Assembly (NCBI GenBank): GCA_947367855.1
Contig: CANBFE010000009.1
Span: forward strand, 51,965 to 115,964
DNA from: an uncultured Lachnospiraceae bacterium
Lineage (GTDB): Bacteria; Bacillota; Clostridia; Lachnospirales; Lachnospiraceae
DNA: 64,000 bases
Direction: 5' to 3'
This document shows, in pieces, positions 7,276-15,635 of this stretch; within the stretch, counting starts at the first letter, position 1, and each line of letters begins with the position of its first letter. Made by a program: the position numbers and the translations under genes. The notes beneath the pieces are model-generated. The model was not told where the DNA came from. It searched no databases and saw only the letters and a list, made by a program, of their open reading frames with translations.

Positions 7276-8202
7276 TTATTCTGCTGCTTTTACAGAAGTG
7301 ATATGGGGATTGGCATTGTCCTCATACCAGTACAAAAAGCCTTCCATATCGATCTTATCACCAATCTGCAGATTCTTCACTGCGGCATACACATCCGTGG
7401 TATTGTCGCACAGATAGGATTCCACTGTAAATGTATATGTCTGTCCGTCAAGGGATACATTGAAATACAGATCATTTCCGTCCTCTCCGGATCCGTCCCA
7501 GTTGTACAGGAACGCCACCTCGTTTCCGTCTGCATCCTGGCCTGCCGCCTCAACGGTCATACCCTTAAAGGAAACAAAGCGGTTCTGATAGTCCTTCAGC
7601 TCATCCTTGCCCAGAGATGCAGTAACATCCTGTGCCTCAGCGATAAAGGTGTCGCCGTCCTCCACAAACTCAAAGGCTGCATCCATGATTTCCACTTCGC
7701 CGGACCACTCGGCCTTGAAGCCTTTCACCCTGATCTTGGTTCCGGGCGTCATTTTGGCATACTCTTCCTCAGTACAGGGCAGTTCATATACAAAATAAGC
7801 TCCGTCCTGGTCCTGGGTGTAGAGGGTAGCCTTGTTCTCCCACCATGCCTGCTTGGCCTGTACATAAGTCTCCACGACTACTTCCGTATCCAGCGCTGCA
7901 GCTGCATACTCTTCATAGCTGATCACAGCCGCCGCATCTATCCCGGCTGTCTCACCGCCTTCGGAACCTGCATCGGACGCCTGATCGCCCTCCTGGGAAC
8001 TCTCTTCAGAGCTCTCGCCTCCTTCTTCCGTGCTTTCTTCAGAGCTCTCGCTGCTCTCCTGGGAACTCTCCTCGGAAGATACGCTCTCCTCCGTGCTCAC
8101 GCTTCCGCTTTCATCAGAACCGGCCTTGTCACCGCAGCCGGCACATGCAGCCACCAAAGCTGCCGTCAAAAACAATGCTGCAAATCTTTTCCTGTTTTTC
8201 AT
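7276..8202 (-). CDS. Secreted lipoprotein with Ser/Glu-rich linker and paired OB-like domains
   Basis: A 308-residue protein with a lipoprotein signal: basic start MKNRKR, a hydrophobic stretch, and the lipobox LVAACAGC giving a lipidated Cys near residue 20-23. Residues about 28-85 are almost only Ser, Glu, Gly and Asp (repeats of SSEES), a flexible wall-spanning linker. The remaining 220 residues form two similar segments of beta strands, each with a TYV/VKGF or FNVSLDG pattern reminiscent of OB-fold tRNA_anti-like domains. There are no catalytic motifs. Ribosome site GGAGGATAAAA precedes the ATG at 8202. It has its own promoter and terminator, so it is a single-gene unit. Function unknown; a surface-exposed binding or scaffold role is an inference. 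Confidence 0.7.
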   Translation of the reverse strand: MKNRKRFAALFLTAALVAACAGCGDKAGSDESGSVSTEESVSSEESSQESSESSEESTEEGGESSEESSQEGDQASDAGSEGGETAGIDAAAVISYEEYAAAALDTEVVVETYVQAKQAWWENKATLYTQDQDGAYFVYELPCTEEEYAKMTPGTKIRVKGFKAEWSGEVEIMDAAFEFVEDGDTFIAEAQDVTASLGKDELKDYQNRFVSFKGMTVEAAGQDADGNEVAFLYNWDGSGEDGNDLYFNVSLDGQTYTFTVESYLCDNTTDVYAAVKNLQIGDKIDMEGFLYWYEDNANPHITSVKAAE

Positions 8203-8294
8203 TTTTATCCTCCTCTATACAATCATCTCTGGCAGATGATTTTGTTTCCCGGAAAGCCTTTCCCACAGAAAAACTCTCCTGAAACATTGAGATA

Positions 8295-8322
8295 ATTATA
8301 CATGATATTTACAGGAAAGCAA
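8295..8322 (-). promoter_or_regulatory. Promoter of the Ser/Glu-rich lipoprotein
   Basis: TTGCTT and TATAAT with a 16-bp spacer on the minus strand, about 90 bp before the start codon. Confidence 0.6.
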
Positions 8323-8424
8323 TAGTATTATTGCCCATTTGAGTCAGAATTTTTGTCTGATTTTTGCCTTTTTGCCCACTCTTTTCCCGAAAAAAAGGAA
8401 GCCGCGGACATGGTTATGTCAATA

Positions 8425-10095
8425 TCACTTATTCCTCCCAGATTTCAGCCTCTGAAGAATCAAATATATGAAAATCAGCACCCATGCGCCCCCCAGAGAG
8501 CACAAAAGAATCACCGATGTCCGGGGAAGTTCCCCCAGTTCCGCCCTGCCCCCTGCCTGGGTTTCCGCACCTCCGCCAGGCTGGTCCAGACGGTACAGCG
8601 CCTTCACGTCGTCAAAGAGTTTTTCCACATAGGCATCGTCCACCGTCTGCTTTCTGTTCACGGATTTTACCGTATTTTCTATCAGCTGTCCCGATGCGTC
8701 ACGCAGGGATGCGGAGCCGTTGAACACAGGCGTGACAAAGGTGGAATCCACATTTTCCAACAGCAGTCTGGCAGCCTTTATCTTTACATCATAATGCAGG
8801 GCATTGTCCTCGCCGCACCTGGCCAGATAGTCCTGGTACTCGGCGCTTTCCTGGGCCTTGGAAGTCACAGGCACGTATCCCTCCGTCTCCGCATAGGCGA
8901 TCTGCACTTCATTGGTGAGAAGATACTGCGCAAACAGCCAGGAAGCCAGAACCTCCTGGGAATTATCCTTGTTAAAAATGCACACGGATGGTCCCTGGGA
9001 TATCATCTGCGGATTTGACGGGTCAAACTGGGGAATCATCATAACCTCCGTCTCAAACTCCACCAGTTTATCCTCGCTGATATCAAGCAGCGGCGCGTGG
9101 GTCCCCATCCATGTGGCTCCCGCCGTTGAATCCACTGCAAAAATGCACTGGCCCGCATTGAGGAAATTGGCCGGGTAACTGGATATCTTAAAAGTAGAAA
9201 AGGCCTTTGTCCCGGCATGTTTCGCAATTTCCATCAGCAGTTCCTTTGTGGTGTTATGGAAAATCTGTATCTTTCCGGTATCGTCGGAATATTCCGCCCC
9301 CAGCTGCCGCAGCATCTGTATCATCATATTGTCCGTGGATTTATAGATAAAGGGAATCATGACTTTCTGACCGTTTACCACAAAATTATCCTCCTGGTCA
9401 CGGGCTGTGGCTGCCTCCGCCACCTCCCAGACAAAGTCCCATGTGAGAGTCTCCGGCAAGGTATATCCCAGGGCTTCCACATAGGTTTTGTTGATATAAC
9501 AGGCCTCTGTGGAACGCATATACGGAATGGCATAATAATGCCCCCCAAAGGAGCACTCCTCCAGAAACCGGGGAATCATCTCCTCCTTTGCAGGTGAATC
9601 AAACCGGACCTCGCTCCCTCCCAGTCCGTATTTTTCATCCTCAAAAAGCCCTTCCAGAGGAACAACCTGATTGGTCCCGGTCAGGTATGTGGCAATGTGA
9701 TCAGGATAGGTAATACACACATTTGGCGTGGTATTTGTTGCAATATTTGTTATTACATCATTGTATATTCTTCCGTAATCCGTGTATAGACGCAGATTCA
9801 CAGTGATATTGGGATATAGTGCCTCAAAATCACTGATTGCCTGTTCATAGATACTGGTCTGGGCCTTATTGGTATCGTTTTTTGCCCAGAAAGTTATTTC
9901 GTGCTGTTCTGAAGCATCAAACTCCCGGGGTATCTGAAATGCAGTGTTTCCCTGGGACCCATGGCATCCGGTGAGCCCAAGCAGACTGCAGGCCAGAAGT
10001 CCCGCCTTCAGGACATATCCTGCCCGGTATTTTCTTCCCGGGCGTCTCTCTTTTCCGGCATTTCCAACCCCCGGAACCAGTCTATTCTCCGCCAT
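8425..10095 (-). CDS. Sugar ABC transporter substrate-binding lipoprotein with extra C-terminal membrane anchor
   Basis: A 556-residue family 1 (UgpB/MalE-like) extracellular binding protein. It has a signal with lipobox (LLGLTGC), then HEITFWAKNDTNK and a two-lobe body typical of carbohydrate-binding proteins. It is about 100 residues longer than most. The extra part is a C-terminal membrane helix (ILLCSLGGAWVLIFIYLIL) and a basic tail (QRLKSGRNK), so the protein may be anchored at both ends. The start at 10095 is chosen because GGGAGG lies 6 bp upstream; the longer reading would use a TTG. Last gene of an operon of ATPase, permease, permease and binding protein. Substrate unknown; glycerol-phosphate, oligosaccharides or their esters are possible. 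Confidence 0.85.
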   Translation of the reverse strand: MAENRLVPGVGNAGKERRPGRKYRAGYVLKAGLLACSLLGLTGCHGSQGNTAFQIPREFDASEQHEITFWAKNDTNKAQTSIYEQAISDFEALYPNITVNLRLYTDYGRIYNDVITNIATNTTPNVCITYPDHIATYLTGTNQVVPLEGLFEDEKYGLGGSEVRFDSPAKEEMIPRFLEECSFGGHYYAIPYMRSTEACYINKTYVEALGYTLPETLTWDFVWEVAEAATARDQEDNFVVNGQKVMIPFIYKSTDNMMIQMLRQLGAEYSDDTGKIQIFHNTTKELLMEIAKHAGTKAFSTFKISSYPANFLNAGQCIFAVDSTAGATWMGTHAPLLDISEDKLVEFETEVMMIPQFDPSNPQMISQGPSVCIFNKDNSQEVLASWLFAQYLLTNEVQIAYAETEGYVPVTSKAQESAEYQDYLARCGEDNALHYDVKIKAARLLLENVDSTFVTPVFNGSASLRDASGQLIENTVKSVNRKQTVDDAYVEKLFDDVKALYRLDQPGGGAETQAGGRAELGELPRTSVILLCSLGGAWVLIFIYLILQRLKSGRNK

Positions 10096-10126
10096 ATCTT
10101 TCCTCCCGTCTCCCAAATATCGCCTT

Positions 10127-11050
10127 TTATCCCTTGGTGCCGCCCCTGGATACGCCTTCCATAATCTTCTTCCTGAAGATCAGAAACAGCACCACCAACG
10201 GCACGGAAATCACAACCACAGCCGCCATCATTGCCGGAATATTCTCCCTTCCAAAGCCGTTTTCCCGTATCTCCTGGATGCCGTTGGACACCAGATAATA
10301 GTCTGGATCATCCGTGATCAGCCGGGGCCAGACATAGGAATTCCAACATTCGATAACCTTCAGAATAGTCACCGTAATCAGAGTCGGTTTGGATATGGGA
10401 ACCATCACTTTTAACAGATATTTCATGTCCGATGTACCGTCCACTTTCGCCGCGTAGTACAGGCTGTCAGGTATCTGTTCAAAGTTCTCCTTCAGCAGGT
10501 AAATGTAAAATACGGAGGTGACCGACGGCAGAATCAGTCCCGGAAAAGTATTGCGCATATCAAGGTTTGTAACAGTGACAAAATTGGTGATAATCACCAG
10601 TTCATTGGGAATCATCATCAGGGACAAAAACAGCACAAACACCACATTTTTTCCCCTGAATTCCAGTCTTGCAAAGGCAAAGGCCGCCAGAGTAATCACA
10701 GCCAGCATCACAGCCGTGGTCACTATGGTAAAGATGGTGGTATTCAGAAGATACCGCCCAAGCGGCACTGCCGTAAAGGCTTCCCTGTAATTCTGTAGCG
10801 TGGGTGACAGGGTAAAAAACTTCGGAATATATTCCGAATTATAGGAACTGTAACTTTTTACGGAAGTAAGTATCATCCAGTAAAAAGGAAACAGAACCAC
10901 AATCCCCCAGAAGACCAGGAGAATATAGGTTGCCGCATTCACGGTCTTCCCACGGATCCTGGCTCTTTTTTCCATGGAGATTCCTCCCTCCATTTTATCA
11001 TAATCCGGCAGGTTTTCCCTGACCTCCGTTCTTTCGCTCTGATTCTTCAT
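10127..11050 (-). CDS. Sugar ABC transporter permease, UgpE/MalG type
   Basis: A 307-residue inner-membrane protein with six hydrophobic segments. The EAA loop that docks onto the ATPase is visible as YYAAKVDGTSDMKYLL...VPISKP near residues 200-225. The family normally starts shortly before the first helix (ILLVFWGIVVLFPFYW). Two starts are plausible: the ATG at 11050 (GGGGAGG 4 bp upstream), used here, and the ATG at 10975 (AGGGAGG 7 bp upstream), which would remove a polar 25-residue leader unusual for the family. Lies 24 bp after the partner permease and 31 bp before the binding-protein start. Confidence 0.88.
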   Translation of the reverse strand: MKNQSERTEVRENLPDYDKMEGGISMEKRARIRGKTVNAATYILLVFWGIVVLFPFYWMILTSVKSYSSYNSEYIPKFFTLSPTLQNYREAFTAVPLGRYLLNTTIFTIVTTAVMLAVITLAAFAFARLEFRGKNVVFVLFLSLMMIPNELVIITNFVTVTNLDMRNTFPGLILPSVTSVFYIYLLKENFEQIPDSLYYAAKVDGTSDMKYLLKVMVPISKPTLITVTILKVIECWNSYVWPRLITDDPDYYLVSNGIQEIRENGFGRENIPAMMAAVVVISVPLVVLFLIFRKKIMEGVSRGGTKG

Positions 11051-11074
11051 AATTCCTCCCCTCTGATCCGCCTC

Positions 11075-11977
11075 CTAATAGTGTATCTTCTTTCTGCTCA
11101 CCAGCAAATTAATACAGGTAATGGTAAATACGATGGAAAACAGGATAATCGCTGCCGCCGACGCATAGGAGGGATATCCGCCGCTGTCGCCGTAAAGCAT
11201 GTCATACACATACCCCACAATGGTGTTCATCTCCGCAACGTTGAGATTTGTTCCAAACAGGGCCACCGCATCGCTGTAAGCCTTGAACGCTCCGATAAAA
11301 CCCGTGATCACCAGGTAGAATATCATAGGCGAAATCATGGGCAGGGTAATCTTCCTGAAGATTCTGAATTTTGAGGTGCCGTCCACTCTGGCCGCATTGT
11401 AGTACTCCTGATTGACAGAGGAAAGGGCGCTGGTAAGGATCAGTATCTTGAAGGGCATTACCACCCATATGGTATAAAAGCAGAGCACGAACATTTTCGC
11501 CCAGTATGGCCCGGCAATAAAATCCACGCTCTCGCCGCCAAACCAGTTGATGAGAACATTGACAAAACCATCGGAATATGGAGTCTTTTTAAACAGAATC
11601 ATAAATACCAGCCCCACTGCCAGGGTATTGGTCACATAGGGCAGGAAATATACGGTCTGGAGAAAATTCCTCAACGGAGTAATGGAATGCAGTCCCACGG
11701 AGATCAGCAGCGCAATTCCTGTGGACAGCGGCACTGTAATCACCACCAACAGGAAAGTATTTTTCACTGCCTGCAGAAAATAGGGATCATGAAGCACATA
11801 AGAATAATTGTAAGATCCCACACCAAAATAGGTCTGGGATGCGGAATTATATCCTTCCTCAAAGGAATAGATAAACACGTCGATGAGAGGGTACACCATG
11901 AATACCCCCAGAAAAAGGATTGCCGGCGCAAGATACAGCCAGGCCTTCAAATTACTGTTGTCTCTCTTTTTTCCCAT
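11075..11977 (-). CDS. Sugar ABC transporter permease, UgpA/MalF type
   Basis: A 300-residue permease with about six membrane helices, starting with LKAWLYLAPAILFLGVFMVYPL as typical of the MalF/UgpA family. The EAA loop is YYNAARVDGTSKFRIF...LPMISP near residues 195-220. It heterodimerises with the permease encoded next in the operon. The start has a strong ribosome site (GAGGAGGCTGGT). Only 10 bp separate it from the ATPase gene, so translation is probably coupled. Confidence 0.9.
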   Translation of the reverse strand: MGKKRDNSNLKAWLYLAPAILFLGVFMVYPLIDVFIYSFEEGYNSASQTYFGVGSYNYSYVLHDPYFLQAVKNTFLLVVITVPLSTGIALLISVGLHSITPLRNFLQTVYFLPYVTNTLAVGLVFMILFKKTPYSDGFVNVLINWFGGESVDFIAGPYWAKMFVLCFYTIWVVMPFKILILTSALSSVNQEYYNAARVDGTSKFRIFRKITLPMISPMIFYLVITGFIGAFKAYSDAVALFGTNLNVAEMNTIVGYVYDMLYGDSGGYPSYASAAAIILFSIVFTITCINLLVSRKKIHY

Positions 11978-11987
11978 ACCAGCCTCC

Positions 11988-13127
11988 TCACTTATTTCCC
12001 GTTAAGCTGATACGTTTTTCTGTCTCAGTATCAAACAGAAGGACTTTCCGGGGAATAAGAGAAAATCTGACACAAGTGTCTTTTCTTGTCGTATCCACCG
12101 CTGACAGAATTCCTTCTGCATTTTCCGATCCTATGATGGAACGGATAACCTGGTTTTTGGAAGCCGTATTTTGGGAAACCACACTGATATCACGGCCCAT
12201 TACCTCCACACCGCTCAGTCTGCAGCCCAGAGGGCCATCCTCCTGCAGCAGAAATCCTTCCGGCCGGATACCCACGATAACCCTGCGCTCCCCGGCATCC
12301 GAAACCCCCGGCGTCTCCAGAACCGAGTCTTCGCCTATATACAGTCTACCATTTCTGACATATCCGTCAAAAATATTTACAGGCGGTGTACCCAGAAATT
12401 TTGCCACGAACAAATTGACAGGGCTGTCATAAACCTCCTGCGGCTTTCCGATCTGCTGCACTATGCCGTCCTTCATCACCACTATCATATCCGAGATGCT
12501 CATGGCCTCCTCCTGGTCATGGGTCACGAAAATCGTGGTAATTCCTGTCTCCCTCTGGATTCTCCTGATTTCTTCCCTTGTCTGCAGCCGCAGTCTTGCG
12601 TCCAGATTGGAAAGGGGTTCGTCCAACAGAAGAACTTTGGGCCTTTTCACCAGAGCCCTGGCTATGGCCACCCGTTGCTGCTGCCCTCCGGAAAGCTCTC
12701 CCGGTTTCCTGTCCATCAGCTCCTGAATCTGAACCAGCCTTGCCGCCTCCATGGCCTTCTCCGCCATTGCGGCTTTGGACAGCCTGTCCTTTCCCTTGAG
12801 ATTCTCCAGGGGAAAAGTGATATTCTGACGCACCGTCAGATGGGGATATAAGGCATAATTCTGAAACACCAGCCCGATACCCCTGTGCTCCGGGGGCAAA
12901 TCCGTCACATCGTCCTTCCCAAAAAGGATTCTGCCCCCGGTAGGCTTAATCAGTCCGCTGATTAAATTCAGGGTGGTGCTCTTGCCGCAGCCGGAAGGCC
13001 CCAACAGGCCAATCAGCTTTCCGTCCGGAATGGCAAAGGTAAAGTCATTCACCGCAATGACCTCCCCCCGGTTCTTCCGGTCACGGCTTGGAAACTTCTT
13101 CGTCAGATTCTGCAATATGACTTCCAT
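11988..13127 (-). CDS. Sugar ABC transporter ATPase, UgpC/MalK/MsmK type
   Basis: A 379-residue ATP-binding subunit. Walker A GPSGCGKST is near residue 46, the Q-loop FQNYALYPH follows, the signature LSGGQQQRVAIARAL is near 142, Walker B VLLLDEP follows, and the switch histidine is THDQEEA. The C-terminal third is the TOBE/MalK regulatory domain (VGIRPEGF). The start at 13127 is chosen because it has GGAAAGGGAAG upstream and because the operon promoter (13179-13207) lies inside the longer reading frame. First gene of the operon, unlike most Clostridial loci where the shared ATPase is encoded elsewhere. Confidence 0.92.
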   Translation of the reverse strand: MEVILQNLTKKFPSRDRKNRGEVIAVNDFTFAIPDGKLIGLLGPSGCGKSTTLNLISGLIKPTGGRILFGKDDVTDLPPEHRGIGLVFQNYALYPHLTVRQNITFPLENLKGKDRLSKAAMAEKAMEAARLVQIQELMDRKPGELSGGQQQRVAIARALVKRPKVLLLDEPLSNLDARLRLQTREEIRRIQRETGITTIFVTHDQEEAMSISDMIVVMKDGIVQQIGKPQEVYDSPVNLFVAKFLGTPPVNIFDGYVRNGRLYIGEDSVLETPGVSDAGERRVIVGIRPEGFLLQEDGPLGCRLSGVEVMGRDISVVSQNTASKNQVIRSIIGSENAEGILSAVDTTRKDTCVRFSLIPRKVLLFDTETEKRISLTGNK

Positions 13128-13178
13128 GGCATACTTCCCTTTCCTTTTTCTCCGATCCTGCTGTACATGCTTTTTCAC

Positions 13179-13207
13179 ATTATACCGGAAAAAAATGGAA
13201 ATGTCCA
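13179..13207 (-). promoter_or_regulatory. Promoter of the Ugp-like ABC operon
   Basis: TGGACA and TATAAT with a 17-bp spacer on the minus strand, 52 bp upstream of the ATPase start codon. It separates this operon from the pepC gene upstream. Confidence 0.7.
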
Positions 13208-13226
13208 TACTTGGAAGTCCGTATCG

Positions 13227-14561
13227 TCAGGCCAGTGACCCCATGGGATCCCAGGGCTCCAGCATAATCGGCTCCGTCTCGTATTCCTTCAGGAACTCTT
13301 CCGACAGATATTTCTTATTTACCACGATCTGGTACATAAATTCGTCAAACCATGCATCGCTCATCACATAATAGCCTTTTTCGCCGGATTTCTCTCCCCA
13401 GCTGTTCTCCACCCGCCAACGGTTGGGCCTTCCCTCTTCGTCCAGGTTCACGCCCAGGAATACCATGGCATGGGTCATCAGACTTTCGCCGTACTCCAGG
13501 CGCTCCGCCTTGTTCATGCCGAACTTTACATCCAGAAGCTCCTCCAGCTGATAGGCGTCCAAATCCATGGTGCCGCCCTCCTTGGTCAGGAATTTCCCCA
13601 CATCGCAGCCGAACCATACGGGAGAACCGTCCTTCAGCTGCGCGATAGCCGCTTTTTTCAGCTCCTCAATCTCCAGGTTCAGGTACCTCACCAGACGTCC
13701 TTCCTTCACATTGCCCAGGAATTTCACGCTGTAGCTTCTGTGATAAGGCTTATCCGCTGTAGGCGCATTGATTACACTGACATAATCATCCAGATTCAGC
13801 CCCACATATTTCTCAAAGAACGCCCCGGGAGTCAGCCCGCATTCCCGGATGAATTTCCCGTCCTTGTCCTCAGCCTCAAAATCAAAAACCCTGGGCGGCT
13901 CACCCAGACAGATGCACAGGATCCGGTAAATCTCCTCAAGCATGGCCTCCTTCTTCCCGGCCAGTTCCTCTTTCGAAGCGCCCTGGGCATAAGCCTTCCG
14001 CAGACGGCAGGCATCCTCCCGCAGTTTCACGGTCAAAGTGCTGTTCATCTCTCCTGTGGCGGAAGACGACTTGGATTCCGGCATGGCATACTTGGGCACC
14101 ACACCGTATTTCCGGACCAGATTGCACAGCATATCCCACTGCCCGCCGTCATTTAAGGGCGCAGTCAGCAGCCAGGCGATGAGTCTGCCCTCTGTAGGCT
14201 CATCCAATGTCTCCAGAATGCTCTCCAGGAAATAATTCGCCTTCTCCAGCTTATCGTAAAACAGCGTATAATTCTGTGAAAGTTCGAAATTCTCCAGGTT
14301 CAGTTTTTTGATCACCTCAAACCGGAAGGTATTCAGCGCCGCAAACATCCAGCAGCGGCCGCTGGATTTCTGATCTGTGATGGCTCCCTGCTTTAAATTC
14401 ACGGAAAAGCTGTGGCGGGTGGTTCTGTGCACCTCGCCGTTCTTGGCGGCTGCCCGCAGGCCATTCTCCGTCACGGCGTTCATTGCCACCCGGCATGCCT
14501 TGTCCGCACTGCATTTCTCCTGAAACTGCGCCAGAGTCTCTTTTGTAATTTGACTGCTCAT
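13227..14561 (-). CDS. pepC: Aminopeptidase C (bleomycin hydrolase family, peptidase C1B)
   Basis: A 444-residue cytoplasmic cysteine aminopeptidase that trims N-terminal residues from peptides, normally as a hexameric barrel. The catalytic triad is clear: Cys70 in DQKSSGRCWMFAALN, His in SLMTHAMVFLGV, and Asn in VENSWGEKSG. Full length matches the family (about 440-450). The C-terminus (EPWDPMGSLA) fits the conserved tail that gives aminopeptidase specificity by entering the active site, though exact conservation was not checked. The start has ACGAGGACGAAA upstream. It is followed by the Ugp-like operon, which has its own promoter, so co-transcription is not required. Confidence 0.95.
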   Translation of the reverse strand: MSSQITKETLAQFQEKCSADKACRVAMNAVTENGLRAAAKNGEVHRTTRHSFSVNLKQGAITDQKSSGRCWMFAALNTFRFEVIKKLNLENFELSQNYTLFYDKLEKANYFLESILETLDEPTEGRLIAWLLTAPLNDGGQWDMLCNLVRKYGVVPKYAMPESKSSSATGEMNSTLTVKLREDACRLRKAYAQGASKEELAGKKEAMLEEIYRILCICLGEPPRVFDFEAEDKDGKFIRECGLTPGAFFEKYVGLNLDDYVSVINAPTADKPYHRSYSVKFLGNVKEGRLVRYLNLEIEELKKAAIAQLKDGSPVWFGCDVGKFLTKEGGTMDLDAYQLEELLDVKFGMNKAERLEYGESLMTHAMVFLGVNLDEEGRPNRWRVENSWGEKSGEKGYYVMSDAWFDEFMYQIVVNKKYLSEEFLKEYETEPIMLEPWDPMGSLA

Positions 14562-14654
14562 TTTCGTCCTCGTTTCTTTCTGTTTATGTATTTTATACCT
14601 GTTCTTTCAGGTTATCGTCGTTTTCCGGTCCCGTTCCGCATGGGCCCTTTATCT

Positions 14655-15455
14655 CTAAGGCCGCAGTCCCATACCGCCTTCCAGCGTGATGGTCTCACCG
14701 GTCATGTACTTGAAGTCCGGAGATGCAAGCTGCACGCAGACACGCCCGATTTCCAGTTCCGAATCGCCGTAATGTCCTGCGGGCGGCATCTTCACATTGG
14801 CCTTGAAGGCATCCGGATAGGCCTTCTCAAAGTTCTCAAGCTGCGCTGTCCAGGCCAGAGGGCAGATGATATTCACATTCACCCCGTCCTTTGCCCACTC
14901 TGTAGCCGCCACGCGGGTCAGACCGCGGATTCCTTCCTTTGCCGCCGCATAGGCACACTGTCCGTAATTGCCGAACAGGCCGGCCCCGGATGCAAAGTTG
15001 ATCACGGTTCCCTTTGTCTCCACAAGATGGGGATGACAGGCCTTCATATAATAGAAAGCTGCGTAAAGTCCGGAGTACATTGCCAGGTCAAACTGCTCCG
15101 TCGTGTGATCAGCCAGGGTCACGCCTGAAGCGGAGGCCTGGGCATTGTTAATCAGCACATCGATTCTGCCGAACTTCTCCATGGTCTGGCGCACCACCTC
15201 TTCCACTACCGCCTGATTGTCCGCCTTGGCATTCACGTCTGCAGCAACCGTCAGCACCTGAATCCCGTACAGCCTCTCCAGTTCCTCTTTTGCATCCTCC
15301 AGTTTCTTTACATTGCGCCCTGTGATCACAATATTGGCGCCTTCCTTGGCATATGCCGTGGCAATGCCATAGCCGATGGAACCGCAGCGCCCGTCACTCA
15401 AAACCGCCCGTCCTGCCCCTGTGATAATCGCTGTCTTTCCCGTTAAAAATCCCAT
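14655..15455 (-). CDS. Short-chain dehydrogenase/reductase with extended nucleotide loop
   Basis: A 266-residue SDR. The Rossmann start is TGAGRAVLSDGRCGSIGYG, a glycine loop with about seven extra residues compared with the classical TGxxxGxG. Further motifs are INNAQAS (NNAG-like), NFASGAGLFGN with the catalytic Ser, and YAAAK with catalytic Tyr and Lys. The C-terminus TGETITLEGGMGLRP is the classical tail. It reduces or oxidises a carbonyl/hydroxyl with NAD(P)(H); the acidic-versus-basic cofactor choice is not clear (ITGRN suggests NADP). Strong ribosome site (AAGGAGGTATGGGCT) and a consensus promoter. It stands alone, so substrate cannot be inferred; FabG-like, sterol-like or sugar dehydrogenase roles are all possible. 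Confidence 0.88.
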   Translation of the reverse strand: MGFLTGKTAIITGAGRAVLSDGRCGSIGYGIATAYAKEGANIVITGRNVKKLEDAKEELERLYGIQVLTVAADVNAKADNQAVVEEVVRQTMEKFGRIDVLINNAQASASGVTLADHTTEQFDLAMYSGLYAAFYYMKACHPHLVETKGTVINFASGAGLFGNYGQCAYAAAKEGIRGLTRVAATEWAKDGVNVNIICPLAWTAQLENFEKAYPDAFKANVKMPPAGHYGDSELEIGRVCVQLASPDFKYMTGETITLEGGMGLRP

Positions 15456-15551
15456 AGCCCATACCTCCTTCTCAACTCGTCACCGTTTATTGTCATTTCC
15501 GGATAAACCCGCTTTTCCTGGCCGGAAAATATCGTCAATTTACCCAAAACA

Positions 15552-15580
15552 ACTATAGCACACTTGAGAATCACTGTCAA
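15552..15580 (-). promoter_or_regulatory. Strong promoter of the SDR gene
   Basis: A perfect TTGACA, a 17-bp spacer and TATAGT on the minus strand, about 95 bp upstream of the start codon. Confidence 0.8.
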
Positions 15581-15635
15581 TTTCTACCATCTGTTTCCTC
15601 TCTGATTTCATCTCTCGCCGGAGAAAATGTCCCCT

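Noticed and set aside
7303..8295. 330-residue plus-strand frame opposite the Ser/Glu-rich lipoprotein
   Set aside because: Its Leu/Ala-rich low-complexity part is the reverse of the SSEES repeats; the minus strand has lipobox, ribosome site, promoter and terminator.
11988..13208. Longer reading of the ABC ATPase from 13208
   Set aside because: The extra 27 residues span the operon promoter and have no ribosome site; the family starts at the residue encoded at 13127.
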